A DNA stretch of 64,000 nt from Oceanidesulfovibrio marinus (lineage in GTDB: Bacteria > Desulfobacterota > Desulfovibrionia > Desulfovibrionales > Desulfovibrionaceae). How positions within the stretch are numbered: the stretch's first letter is position 1; each line of letters opens with the position of its first letter. Positions 54,853-63,313 of this stretch are shown here, in pieces. The notes below the pieces were generated by a model, which did no database searches, was not told the origin of the DNA, and saw only the letters and a list, made by a program, of their open reading frames with translations. The stretch is from assembly GCF_013085545.1 (NCBI RefSeq), contig NZ_CP039543.1:62001-126000 (forward strand). Reading direction: 5' to 3'. A program made the position numbers and the translations under genes.

Positions 54853-55998
54853 CTACACGGCGTCCAGCACCTGGAAGAGGCGGTCGATGTCCCCGGTGGT
54901 GCTGGCCAGGTGCGGCGCTACGCGGATGCGGCCGTCGCGCAGGGTCACCACCACCTTTTCCGCAGAAAGCGCCTTCACGGCGCGATCGGCGTCCGGATGC
55001 TCGATGGAGACGATGGCCGAGCGTTCCCCCGGTCCGTCTGGCGAGGCCAGGGCGAGGCCGCGCTCTGCGCAGCAATCCCGGATGTACTGCCCCAGGCCCA
55101 GCGTGTGCGCGTGGATGTTCTCCACGCCGGCCTCCTGCAGCAGAGACAACGACGCGGCAAAGCCGTAGAGCGAGGCGATGTCCTGCGTACCGGGCTCGAA
55201 CCGGCCGGCGTCCTTCCGCAGCTTGAAGTCCAGGGTGATGGTTTCGCCGTCTTCCACACTGCACCAGCCGACCGTGGATGGGTGCAGAAGCTCCTCGCGC
55301 GATTGGCGCACGTAAAGGATGCCGAAGCCGATGGGGCCGAGGAGCCACTTGTGGCCGCCGGCGGCCAGGAAGTCTATGGAGGATCGGTGTACGTCCATGG
55401 GCGCCGCGCCCAGGCTCTGGATGGCGTCCACGCAGAAGAGCGTGCCCCGTTCGCGACAGAGTGCGCCCAGGGCATCCAGGTCGCACGCCGCGCCGGTGGC
55501 GAAGTCCACCGAGGCGACCATCAGCAGCCGGGCCTCGGTCTGGTCCAGCACCCGCTCCACATCCTCGGTGCGCAGGCTGCCGCCATGGCGCATGATCTTG
55601 GCCACCTTCACGCCGCGGCGGGCGAGGTTCTGCCAGGGAAATACCACCGTGGGAAAGTCCGGGTACGAGACCGCCACCGTGTCGCCGGGTTTCCACTCCA
55701 ACGCCTGGGCCACGATGGACAGGCCGTGGGAGGTGTTGCCGGTAAAGGCGATTTCTTCGGGGTCCGCATTGATGAGCTGCGCGGCGCGGGTGCGGGCGTC
55801 GTTGCGTGCGGCCAGCCAGTCTTCGAAGTGCAGGCTGCCGTATCGCATGCGGTCGTCCAGGTAGCGCTTGGTGGCCTCGGCGCTACGCATCGGCAGGGGG
55901 GAAACGGACGCGTGGTTCAGGTAGGCGTACTCCTCCAGGGCCGGGAACTCGCTACGGAACCGCCGGGGCAGCTCCTCGCTGATCAAGTACTCGCTCAT
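54853..55998 (-). CDS. Class V aminotransferase (isopenicillin epimerase/cysteine desulfurase-like fold)
   Basis: The product has 381 residues from the ATG at 55998, inside an ATGA overlap with the formyltransferase gene stop. The PLP lysine is Lys217 in AAGGHKWLLGP. The fold is supported by YAYLNHASVSPLPMRSAEAT at the start, EIAFTGNTSHGLSIVAQAL, FCVDAIQSLGAAPMDV and RFEPGTQDIASLYGFAASLS. There is no active-site Cys loop typical of NifS/IscS, so transamination or epimerase-type chemistry is likelier. The frame is open far upstream through the neighbouring gene, but that part is an out-of-frame reading. Substrate unknown; the partner formyltransferase suggests an amino compound that is then formylated. 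Confidence 0.88.
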   Translation of the reverse strand: MSEYLISEELPRRFRSEFPALEEYAYLNHASVSPLPMRSAEATKRYLDDRMRYGSLHFEDWLAARNDARTRAAQLINADPEEIAFTGNTSHGLSIVAQALEWKPGDTVAVSYPDFPTVVFPWQNLARRGVKVAKIMRHGGSLRTEDVERVLDQTEARLLMVASVDFATGAACDLDALGALCRERGTLFCVDAIQSLGAAPMDVHRSSIDFLAAGGHKWLLGPIGFGILYVRQSREELLHPSTVGWCSVEDGETITLDFKLRKDAGRFEPGTQDIASLYGFAASLSLLQEAGVENIHAHTLGLGQYIRDCCAERGLALASPDGPGERSAIVSIEHPDADRAVKALSAEKVVVTLRDGRIRVAPHLASTTGDIDRLFQVLDAV

Positions 55999-56678
55999 GA
56001 CTTGTTGTCCTTGGTTTTCGGGGCGGACCCCTCCAGATAGAAACGGCGTCCGTGCAGCTCCACGCGCGCGCCGTCCCAGCCGGGATACGTGGTGGCGCGG
56101 ATGCGCCGGGCCACCTCGGCCTCGTCCATCTCCGGCGTCACCACCTTCAGCGCGTCCAGGTCCTTGCGTGTGTATGCGGCGCGGGTCCAGCTCTCCTCGC
56201 TGGCGGGCAGGGCCTCGCCCAGCAGGATTATCGAGACGATGTCGTAGAACATGGCCGCGATGTGCGCGTGGCAGCGCCGGGTGAGGGTCAGCACCGTGTC
56301 GGCCGGAAAGACGGGGAAGCGCCGCACCTGCACGACGGGGCCGGCGTCCACGCGGGGGATCATGTGGTGGCAGGTCACGCCGTACTCGGCCACCTCGTGG
56401 TAGAGCGCCATGTTGGTGCAGCCGGCGCCGGGATACTCGGGCGGTCCGGGGTGGAAGTTCAGGCTGGCGCGGCTGGCGCGCTCCAGGATGTTCGCGGGCA
56501 GCACCCACGGGCAGAGGTAGGAGAGGATATAGTCGCCCTGCCAGGAGCCAAGCTCCTCGGGCAGGGGCTCGCCCAGGGCGGCGTATACGATGGCGGTGTT
56601 CTCGCAGGTCGTGGCCAGGAACTCCGCGGCTGCCTCGCACTGGCTGTCGCCGCGTTTGCCGAGAAAGAGGATGTCCAT
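55995..56678 (-). CDS. Formyltransferase-family protein
   Basis: The product has 227 residues from the ATG at 56678 (GGAG upstream). It begins MDILFLGKRGDSQCEAAAEF and contains the formyltransferase core: SYLCPWVLP, then LNFHPGPPEYPGAGCTNMAL with the catalytic His, and HHMIPRVDAGPVVQ with the catalytic Asp. This is the N-terminal domain type that uses 10-formyltetrahydrofolate. It lacks the longer C-terminal tRNA-binding domain of methionyl-tRNA formyltransferase, so it probably formylates a small amine or amino sugar. The stop overlaps the aminotransferase start, indicating coupled expression. Confidence 0.85.
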   Translation of the reverse strand: MDILFLGKRGDSQCEAAAEFLATTCENTAIVYAALGEPLPEELGSWQGDYILSYLCPWVLPANILERASRASLNFHPGPPEYPGAGCTNMALYHEVAEYGVTCHHMIPRVDAGPVVQVRRFPVFPADTVLTLTRRCHAHIAAMFYDIVSIILLGEALPASEESWTRAAYTRKDLDALKVVTPEMDEAEVARRIRATTYPGWDGARVELHGRRFYLEGSAPKTKDNKS

Positions 56679-56751
56679 GGGCGCTCCGCTGTCGCAGGAT
56701 ATTCGGGCAATGCGCCGGCTGTCCGGCACGCATCCCTGTGAACCTACAGCG

Positions 56752-56784
56752 AAAAAGCGCCGCGGGCAATAAAGCCGCGGCGCT
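56752..56784 (-). terminator. Rho-independent terminator of the GNAT-like gene
   Basis: A perfect 10-bp stem, AGCGCCGCGG/CCGCGGCGCT with a 9-base loop, is followed on the minus strand by TTTTTC. It lies about 140 bases after the stop at 56924 and separates it from the formyltransferase gene. Confidence 0.85.
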
Positions 56785-56923
56785 GGGAATCATTCTTCCG
56801 GATGCGCATCAGGAGGGGCGGTGCGCGGTGGGCTGTACAGCCATGGGCCGGGGACTGGTCTACAGCCGCATCCGGAAGCCCCTGCGCGTCCCATAAGTGA
56901 GGAGCGTGCGGGATCCGGCTGGA

Positions 56924-58063
56924 TCAGCTCTGCATGGTGTAGCTGTAGATCCGCCACGTCTTGTAGATCTCGGCCTCGAAGACCCTGTAGGCGCGCAGGG
57001 TGGCGCGGTTGGATTCCGCAATGAGCGAGCAGTCCCAGTTCTCCAGCGGGAACTTCAGAAACTCCAGGTAGATGGACATCATCAGCGCCAGATGGATGCG
57101 CCGGCCCTGGTGCTCCTTGCGCACGCCCATGATCAGGCTGCGGATGCGGTGCGGCGTGCGGTACCTCGCCTCCCAGTACAGCCGGGCGATGCCCCACGGC
57201 GTGAGCCGGCCGTGCATGGCGCGGATGGCCGGGTTAATGTCCGGCGCGTTGATGAGGTAGGCGATCATCTCGTCGTTCTCGTCGAACGCCGCGCGCATCA
57301 GGTTGGGCCGCAGCACCGGCTTGAGCTCCTTGAGGATGTGCTTGAACTCCTCACTGGTAAAAGGCACGTGGCCCCAGTTGGGGCCCCAGGCGTCGTTGAA
57401 GAGCTTGAGCGCCTCGTCCGAGCGGGAGATGATCTCGTCGGCCGTGGGCTGGCGCATGGTGTAGCCGGTCTGCTCCAGAATCTTGGGAATCTTCTCTTCA
57501 AAGTTGCCGCGGATGGGCAGGTCCGGTTTGGGCAGGCCGCCGAACGCCACCCAGTCCTGCGCCTTGGTGAAGCCGTAGCTCTTCACAAGATCCTGGTAGT
57601 AGGGCGGGTTATGGGTCTGCAGCAGGGCGGGCATGGTGTCGAATCCGTCGATGAGGATGCCGACATCCTCGTATATGCCAAAGCCCATGGGGCCGAGGAT
57701 GACCTTTTTGCCGTGCTTGGCGAGCCACCCGGCGGCGGCGTCGAACAGCGCTCTGGACGCCTCCGGGTTGTTCTCGCACTCGAAGAAGCCGAAGAACCCA
57801 TCGTCCGGGGAGTGCAGCTTCTCGTGCCGGGGGTTCAGGTGGGCGGAGAGCCGGCCCACGGGTCGGCCGTTGTCGTAGGCAACGAAGTACTGCGCCGTGC
57901 CGTACTTGTGGAACGGCCCCTTTTTCGGATCGAGCACGTCCTTCTGCTGGATCATCAGCGGCGGCACGTACAGCGGATTGTCGCCCTGCACCTGGTAGGG
58001 CATCCGCAAAAAGTCCTTCATCTCCGGATCGGTATAGGCAACGGCCTTGACGGTGATACTCAA
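56924..58063 (-). CDS. GNAT-like N-acyltransferase-fold protein
   Basis: The product has 379 residues if it starts at the TTG at 58063 (read as MSITVKAVAYTDPEMKDFLR), which has AAGGA 8 bases upstream; the frame is open to another TTG at 58108, and no ATG occurs before residue 15. Features recall the two-lobe acyltransferase-like family found in many anaerobes: YQVQGDNPLYVPPLM, QYFVAYDNGRPVGRLSAHLN, FFGFFECENNPEASRALFDA, VILGPMGFGIYEDVGILIDG, and a late LIMGVRKEHQGRRIHLALM with the Q/RxxGxA-like acyl-CoA loop altered. WDCSLIAESNRATLRAYRVF is typical of GNAT ends. Cytosolic; substrate unknown. Confidence 0.8.
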   Translation of the reverse strand: MSITVKAVAYTDPEMKDFLRMPYQVQGDNPLYVPPLMIQQKDVLDPKKGPFHKYGTAQYFVAYDNGRPVGRLSAHLNPRHEKLHSPDDGFFGFFECENNPEASRALFDAAAGWLAKHGKKVILGPMGFGIYEDVGILIDGFDTMPALLQTHNPPYYQDLVKSYGFTKAQDWVAFGGLPKPDLPIRGNFEEKIPKILEQTGYTMRQPTADEIISRSDEALKLFNDAWGPNWGHVPFTSEEFKHILKELKPVLRPNLMRAAFDENDEMIAYLINAPDINPAIRAMHGRLTPWGIARLYWEARYRTPHRIRSLIMGVRKEHQGRRIHLALMMSIYLEFLKFPLENWDCSLIAESNRATLRAYRVFEAEIYKTWRIYSYTMQS

Positions 58064-58241
58064 CGGTGGGTCCTTGGTCTGATTGATGTGCGTTTGTTGG
58101 TTCAACAAATAAAATTAGGCACTCATACGCCGGAAGACAACCCCGGCAAGCGCGGCGAAGCTGTGGAAGCCGCAGGCATGGTTCTCGCCGGAAGGCCCTG
58201 CCGCGGCGTCTCGCGCGTTCTGCCCGGCGCCGGGCGGCAGA

Positions 58242-59387
58242 CTATTCCGGCGGGACCGCAGTGTCCACCCAGGCTTCCATCCGGGCCAGGGCGGGCCGCA
58301 TGTCCAGCCGGCCGACGCCTACGCGGAAGTGCGGACCGGGCATGCCGAACAGCGAGCCCGGAGCCACCAGCACGCCGGCTTCCTTGAGCAGGCGGTCGGC
58401 GAAAACCTCGGAGTCGGGCGGAGTGCCGCCGCCGAAGCGGGAGGAGATTATGGACGGGAACACCAGTGGTCCGGCCGCCGGCAGGGTCCAGGCGAAGAGA
58501 TCATCGCGGCGTTTGAAGAGGCTGGTGAGCAACGCGAGGTTCTCCACGATGATTCGCCTGTTGCGCGCGATGAGGCGCTCCTGGCTGGCCAGGGCGAGCT
58601 GAGCCAGATACTCGGAAGGGCGGCTGCCGCAAATGGAGAGGTAGTCCTTCATTGCGGCCATCTGCTTCAGAACCTTCTCGTTGTGCGTGGCCACCCAGCC
58701 TACACGCAGGCCGGGCAGACCGAAGGACTTGGAGAGCACGCCCAGGGACACGGCCGATTTCGAGATGTCGCACGCTGCCGGAAGCCTGTTGGCTGTGTTG
58801 TACTCCAGGAAGCGGTAGACCTCGTCCGAGAAAAGGATGGCCCCGCGATCGGCGCAGGACGCCGCGAGGTCCGTGAAAAACTCAACCGGCGGCAGGTAGC
58901 CCGTGGGGTTGTGCGGGAAGTTCACAAGAACGGCGCGGGTGGCGTCCGTGAACTCCCGGGCCGGCAGATCCGGGTCCGGAGCGAAGCAGTTTTCCGGCAG
59001 CATGGGCCAGGGCGTGAGCCGGCAACCGGCCGCGGTGGGCAGCTCCGTAAAGGACTGATAGCACGGCGTGGTGGCGATGACGTGGTCGCCGGGATTGAGC
59101 ACGCCGTGGACAAAGGCGTAGATGGCCTCCTCCGCGCCGGTGAAGACGAGCACGTTCCGCGCTTCGATGGTCGTATACAGCCTGGCTATGGCCTCGCGCA
59201 GGCCAGGCTCGCCATGGGAGTCGCCATATCGCAGCGAGAGGTCCAGCAGCCCCTGCAGACCGTCAGGGCTGGCGCTGGTCAGGTCCTCCACACGCACCGA
59301 CTCGCAGTCCGAGCAGCACAGGAGATGGGGCGCGGTGAACTCGTGCTCGGCGAAAAATCGTTCCAGGGCAAAGGGAGAAGGGCGCAT
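58242..59387 (-). CDS. Class I/II aminotransferase (PLP-dependent)
   Basis: The product has 381 residues from the ATG at 59387, preceded by AAGGA; the frame is open 34 codons earlier without support. Family features are YGDSHGEPGLREAIARLY, FTGAEEAIYAFVHGVLNPGD, VLVNFPHNPTGYLPP with the Asn of the PLP site, ILFSDEVYRFLEY with its Asp and Tyr, and the PLP lysine Lys220 in VLSKSFGLPGLRVGW. RVGVGR near the end carries the carboxylate-binding Arg. It should transaminate an amino acid; the exact substrate cannot be told. A GC palindrome (58222-58235) lies just after the stop. Confidence 0.9.
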   Translation of the reverse strand: MRPSPFALERFFAEHEFTAPHLLCCSDCESVRVEDLTSASPDGLQGLLDLSLRYGDSHGEPGLREAIARLYTTIEARNVLVFTGAEEAIYAFVHGVLNPGDHVIATTPCYQSFTELPTAAGCRLTPWPMLPENCFAPDPDLPAREFTDATRAVLVNFPHNPTGYLPPVEFFTDLAASCADRGAILFSDEVYRFLEYNTANRLPAACDISKSAVSLGVLSKSFGLPGLRVGWVATHNEKVLKQMAAMKDYLSICGSRPSEYLAQLALASQERLIARNRRIIVENLALLTSLFKRRDDLFAWTLPAAGPLVFPSIISSRFGGGTPPDSEVFADRLLKEAGVLVAPGSLFGMPGPHFRVGVGRLDMRPALARMEAWVDTAVPPE

Positions 59388-59806
59388 GAGGGTACAGTCC
59401 TTGTATGTTCTGGATGAACAAGTAGTTACGGCTTGGTTGCGTTTGTCATGTGATAAACGCTCCGGGGGGCTTGCCCTGATGCAAGGCAAGGTCTATGAGA
59501 GCGGGCGACGCGGTAGCCTTACGCGGTGCCCACATGCGGGTCGGGCCGTGCAACAGTCGGCCGTCCTCCTTTCGCGCAGCGGCGAGACATGGTAGGAAGG
59601 GTGTTGGCTCGCGAACGGCGGAGATAGCTCGAAATGTTCGGCTACGCCTCGCTGACTCAACACGGAAACCAAGCTAGTACAGTGGGTGTATTCCAGCGTC
59701 AAGAATTGAAAACCGCAGGCGTGTGGCCCGCGCCAACGCATACAGGCGCGCCGGCCCGGCGTAACCCGGCCGTTTCAGGCCGGCCCTAAACGAATCAAGA
59801 TATCCG
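59388..59806. other. Intergenic region between divergent genes
   Basis: These 419 bases separate the leftward aminotransferase gene from ktrB and must hold both promoters. I see no RNA gene or convincing promoter boxes. Near 59740-59790 several GCCGG blocks can pair with each other just before ktrB. Short frames (such as 59495-59677) lack ribosome-binding sites. Confidence 0.4.
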
Positions 59807-61165
59807 ATGCCCCCTCAAAAAAGGCTCATTACGCCTTTCTCCCTGCCCATTTATGCCTTCGGGCTTGCCATCGCTCTGGGCGCATTGGCGTTGAGCCATC
59901 CGGCGTGCCTCAACGGCGAGTCCATCCGGCCCATCGACGCGCTGTTCACGTCCACATCGGCCGTGTGCGTCACAGGTCTGATCGTTGTGGATACGGGGCA
60001 GTTCTTCTCGCCCCTGGGCCAGACCGTCATTTTGCTGCTCATCCAGCTCGGCGGCCTGGGCATCATGACGTACACCAGCCTTGCGCTCATTCTGCTGCGC
60101 CGGCGCATCTCCCTGACGGACCGTCTGGCCGTGGGGCAGAGCCTGTTGCACGACCCGGCCTTTGACCTGGGCCGCTTCCTCTTCCGCGTGGTCACCGGCG
60201 CGCTGGTGCTGGAAGCGTTGGGCTGCCTTGCGTTGTGGCTGCTGGAGCCCGAGGGTTTTCCGCTTTTCTCCGCCGCGTTCCACTCCATCTCCGCCTTCTG
60301 CAACGCCGGCTTCTCGCTCTATCCGGACAGCCTGATGGGCTACGACACCAACATCGGCGTCAACGTGGTGATCATGGTGCTCATCACCATCGGCGGTCTC
60401 GGCTTCACCGTGGTCAACGAGCTCATGCACAAGGGCGTGCACAGGGCGCGCGGACACAAGGTGGCGCGCCTGTCGTTCCACACCCGCACCGTGCTCAGCA
60501 CCAGCGCCGTCCTGGTGGTTGTCGGGACGGGCACCATCTTCCTGGGCGAGCTCTTCGGCCCGGCGGAAACACACATTCCACTATGGAACCGCATACTCCA
60601 CGCCCTGTTCCAGTCCGTGACGTGCCGTACAGCCGGGTTCAACACCCTGGACATCGGCGCCATGAGCAACATCGCCCTGGTGTTCATGATGATGCTCATG
60701 TACGTGGGCGGCTCGCCAGGCTCCACCGCAGGCGGCATCAAGACCACCACGGCCCGCGCCGTGGTCGGCTTCGTGGTTTCGCAGATCAAGGGCCGGTCGC
60801 AGACCGTGGTTGGCTCGCGCGCTCTGGACCGCGAGACCATGAACAAGGCCATCACGCTGACCATCATGGCGAGCCTGACCGTGGCCTTCGCCACCCTGGT
60901 GCTCTCCATCACCGAGGCGCACCTGGGCGCGGAAGGGCTGCACCGCGGCTCGTTCCTGGAGCTGCTGTTCGAGGTGGTCTCGGCTTTCGGCACCGTGGGC
61001 CTGTCCACGGGAATCACCGCAAAGCTGTCGGACACGGGCCGTGCGATCATCATTATGCTCATGTTTGTGGGCCGGCTGGGCCCCATCCTTTTTCTGACCG
61101 CTCTGCAGGAGTGGCAGACCAAACCGCGCTACTCCTGGCCCGAGGAAGGGCTGATGATCGGCTAG
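59807..61165 (+). CDS. ktrB: Potassium uptake channel subunit KtrB (TrkH family)
   Basis: The 452-residue membrane protein has the fourfold M1-P-M2 plan of TrkH/KtrB with selectivity loops: TSTSAVCVTGL (about 43-53), HSISAFCNAGFSL (about 160-172), QSVTCRTAGFNTLD (about 272-285) and EVVSAFGTVGLSTG (about 387-400). Each has the conserved Gly of the filter. The length fits KtrB rather than the longer TrkH. It imports potassium, probably with sodium, under control of the RCK subunit KtrA encoded 19 bases downstream. The ribosome-binding site is weak. Confidence 0.94.
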   Translation: MPPQKRLITPFSLPIYAFGLAIALGALALSHPACLNGESIRPIDALFTSTSAVCVTGLIVVDTGQFFSPLGQTVILLLIQLGGLGIMTYTSLALILLRRRISLTDRLAVGQSLLHDPAFDLGRFLFRVVTGALVLEALGCLALWLLEPEGFPLFSAAFHSISAFCNAGFSLYPDSLMGYDTNIGVNVVIMVLITIGGLGFTVVNELMHKGVHRARGHKVARLSFHTRTVLSTSAVLVVVGTGTIFLGELFGPAETHIPLWNRILHALFQSVTCRTAGFNTLDIGAMSNIALVFMMMLMYVGGSPGSTAGGIKTTTARAVVGFVVSQIKGRSQTVVGSRALDRETMNKAITLTIMASLTVAFATLVLSITEAHLGAEGLHRGSFLELLFEVVSAFGTVGLSTGITAKLSDTGRAIIIMLMFVGRLGPILFLTALQEWQTKPRYSWPEEGLMIG

Positions 61166-61184
61166 CGCGGTTCAGGAGACGACA

Positions 61185-61841
61185 ATGGCAAGCAAGTTGG
61201 AAGTCGGAATCGTCGGGCTGGGCAAGTTCGGCATGGGCATTGCCGAAGCGCTCGTGGAGCTTGGCCACAGCATCATCGGCATCGACAAATCAGAGACCAA
61301 GGTCAGCGCAGCGCGCGGCATCGTCTCCCAGGTGTACCAGGCCGACGCCATGGACCGCGTGGCGCTGCAGCAGCTCGGATTCGACCAGCTGCCCTACGTG
61401 GTGGTTTCCAGCGGCCACTCCATGGAGGCATCCATCCTCATCACCCTGAACCTCAAGGAGCTCGGGGTGAACCATGTCTGGGTCAAGGCCATAAGCGAGG
61501 ACCACGAGAAGATTCTGCGCAAGCTGGGGGCGGACTTCGTGGTCTTTCCGGAGCGCTTCGTGGCGCGGCAGCTTGCCCACCGCATCGGCGTGCCAGGCCT
61601 TGTGCAGTACCTGCCCCTGGGCAGCGGCATCACCCTGCAGGAGCTCGCGGTCAAGAACTGGAGCGGCCAGTCCCTGCGGGACCTGGACCTGACCAACAAG
61701 TATGGGCTGCAGGTCGTGGCCGTGAAGCGCCACGACGAGACGGACTACAGCTTTGTTCCCAACGCGGACAAGATGCTCTTTGAGGGTGATCTGCTGGTGA
61801 CCATAGGCGAGGAAAACAGCCTGTCCAAGATCGAGCCGTAG
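61185..61841 (+). CDS. ktrA: Potassium uptake regulatory subunit KtrA (RCK domain)
   Basis: The product has 218 residues; GGAG precedes the ATG. The N-terminal RCK/TrkA-N Rossmann domain has VGIVGLGKFGMGIAEALVEL (GxGxxG) and IIGIDKSETKVSAARG with the ribose-binding Asp. YVVVSSGHSMEASILITLNL and HVWVKAISEDHEKILRKLGA follow. The C-terminal TrkA-C domain (about 140-218, GITLQELAVKNWSGQSLRDL) binds small effectors in the family. It forms an octameric ring under KtrB that gates it by ATP/ADP. Same operon as ktrB. Confidence 0.95.
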   Translation: MASKLEVGIVGLGKFGMGIAEALVELGHSIIGIDKSETKVSAARGIVSQVYQADAMDRVALQQLGFDQLPYVVVSSGHSMEASILITLNLKELGVNHVWVKAISEDHEKILRKLGADFVVFPERFVARQLAHRIGVPGLVQYLPLGSGITLQELAVKNWSGQSLRDLDLTNKYGLQVVAVKRHDETDYSFVPNADKMLFEGDLLVTIGEENSLSKIEP

Positions 61842-61902
61842 AACGCGCCGGGTGATTTATATCACGAACTGTGGACAAATTGTTGCAGGACCTTTACAGT
61901 TC

Positions 61903-61945
61903 TTGACATTAGGTCGTGTATTCTCTAAAGTGAATTACTGTTCAC
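61903..61945 (+). promoter_or_regulatory. Sigma-70 promoter with overlapping palindromic operator for the TetR gene
   Basis: TTGACA (61903-61908), a 17-base spacer, and TAAAGT (61926-61931) form a good promoter 30 bases before the TetR-type gene ATG. A palindrome, GTGAA-TTACTG-TTCAC (61930-61945), overlaps the -10 box and likely start point. This is the normal place for a TetR-family autorepressor to bind. Confidence 0.75.
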
Positions 61946-61960
61946 GAGGAGAACGTCAAT

Positions 61961-62632
61961 ATGCCGCATTCTGAAATCGTACAAAAAACCCGGCGGGAAC
62001 GCGCGCCACGGCTGGATAACAAGACCCGCCGCGAGCAGATTGCACAGGCTGCGCTGGATCTGGTTTCCACGCGCGGTTATCGCGCGCTGACCGTCAAACG
62101 CCTTGCCGCCAAGGTGGGCCTCACGCCATCCGGCCTGTACCGGCACTTCCCGGACAAGGCCGCCATCCTGGACGCCATTCTGGAGCTCGTGGCCGACGCC
62201 CTGCATGGCAATGTCCAACGCGCCCTGAGCGCGGAGGGCGACTCCCTGGACAAGCTCGCCGCGTTGCTGCGCATGCAGGTGCACGTCATCGGGGTCCGGG
62301 GGTTCGGCGCGCCGCGTTTCTTCTTCTCCGACGATCTTTCCATGCGCCACCCGGAAAAGCAGATCCGGCTGCGCGAGATCATGGAGGAGTTCACCGACGC
62401 CGTGGCTCGCATCATGGCCCAGGGACAGGAGCAGGGCCTCATCCGCACGGACATCTCCGCATCCAAGCTGGGCATCATGTTCCTCGGGCTGTTCCAACCC
62501 GGCGCGCTGATGAACTACCTGCACCGCGGCGAGTTCGACATGCAGGGCCAGGCCGACGCCTCCTGGAGACTTTTCGCAGCAGGCCTCATCGCCCAGGGTG
62601 TGGACGCTCCGGCGCTCTACCCGGAAGCGTAG
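61961..62632 (+). CDS. TetR/AcrR family transcriptional regulator
   Basis: The product has 223 residues; GAGGAGA precedes the ATG at 61961. The N-terminal TetR helix-turn-helix (about 26-72) reads RREQIAQAALDLVSTRGYRA, LTVKRLAAKVGLTPSGLYRH and FPDKAAILDAI. The C-terminal ligand domain is helical (FFFSDDLSMRHPEKQIRLRE, MEEFTDAVARIMAQGQEQG). It likely represses itself through the palindrome over its promoter; no obvious target gene is adjacent on the same strand. The TAG stop abuts copy 3 of the dispersed repeat. Confidence 0.93.
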   Translation: MPHSEIVQKTRRERAPRLDNKTRREQIAQAALDLVSTRGYRALTVKRLAAKVGLTPSGLYRHFPDKAAILDAILELVADALHGNVQRALSAEGDSLDKLAALLRMQVHVIGVRGFGAPRFFFSDDLSMRHPEKQIRLREIMEEFTDAVARIMAQGQEQGLIRTDISASKLGIMFLGLFQPGALMNYLHRGEFDMQGQADASWRLFAAGLIAQGVDAPALYPEA

Positions 62633-62752
62633 CAGGCTGCTGAAAGTTTTCTGCTGGCTGTGGCTGCGGGAAGTTCGAACCTTCGCGCATCGTTGTACGC
62701 GTCAGCCTTGCACTTCTCTTGCGTCTTGCCTGCGTGATTTCTGAACGGCCTG
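62633..62752. repeat. Dispersed repeat, copy 3 (diverged)
   Basis: This 120-base stretch starts CAGGCTGCTGAAAG directly after a TAG stop codon and ends GAACGGCCTG. It has the same plan as the copies at 35.2-35.5 kb: identical CAGGCTGC start, GCTGGCTG near position 17, a central GTACGC, CTTGCC near the end and a TTTCTGAxCxGCCTG close. It is much more diverged than those two copies are from each other. Confidence 0.75.
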
Positions 62753-62884
62753 CCGTGCGAGGCCCCTTTTCGCCGTTTCTCAGACCCGAGCCGGCGTCTG
62801 CCGGCTGATCCGCCAGGCATCACCCAAGGCGGCATGCGCCTGCTCTAGGGCGCGTGCTCTCTCGGTGTGGGAGCGGTTCCGCTC

Positions 62885-63313
62885 TTATGAGGACTTTCGT
62901 CCGTCTTGAGGGGGGCACACCCGGTCCAGCAGGGCGATAAGGCCGCGCTGGCCCAGGTCCTTGATGAAGGCCGTCACGGATATCTCGGACTCCCGCGGCT
63001 CCAGCCGGTACGTTTCGGCAAAGATGTCCACGATGTCCTGCACGGTGCGCTCGCCGTCCATGAGCTCCCAGGCGCGGGTGCCCATCTCGTCCAGCTCCAG
63101 CCGTTTGATCATGGGCCTGTCGTCCCACTTGCCCATGCGTTGCGCCGCCTTGGCGAACCACGGCTTGTAGTGGATCTCGTAGACCAGCCGGGCGTAGCCC
63201 TCGTCGGTGCGTTCCTCGGAGACGCGGTCGCTGTGCACGGGCCGAGCCTGCAACGCCTCGGCCCGGCTGATGACGGGTGGGCCGGGCCGTTTTTTCTTTC
63301 TAAACCACTTCAT
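62885..63313 (-). CDS. PqqD-family peptide chaperone-like protein
   Basis: The product has 142 residues from the ATG at 63313; a GTG three codons earlier is also possible. The C-terminal 75 residues match the PqqD fold: IKRLELDEMGTRAWELMDGE, RTVQDIVDIFAETYRLEP, and SEISVTAFIKDLGQRGLIAL. PqqD domains bind precursor peptides for radical-SAM or other modifying enzymes. The N-terminal part is basic (WFRKKKRPGPPV), followed by an aromatic segment (YARLVYEIHYKPWFAKAAQR). No radical-SAM gene is in view. It overlaps the end of the upstream gene by 14 bases, so both share an operon. Confidence 0.8.
   Translation of the reverse strand: MKWFRKKKRPGPPVISRAEALQARPVHSDRVSEERTDEGYARLVYEIHYKPWFAKAAQRMGKWDDRPMIKRLELDEMGTRAWELMDGERTVQDIVDIFAETYRLEPRESEISVTAFIKDLGQRGLIALLDRVCPPQDGRKSS

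Noticed and set aside
54853-56793. A single 646-residue aminotransferase with a long N-terminal extension
   Set aside because: The extension is the formyltransferase gene read in the wrong frame; the true start is the ATG at 55998 in an ATGA overlap.
58222-58235. GC palindrome as terminator of the class I aminotransferase gene
   Set aside because: The stem GCCCGGC/GCCGGGC has no loop and no T-run on either side, so termination is not supported.
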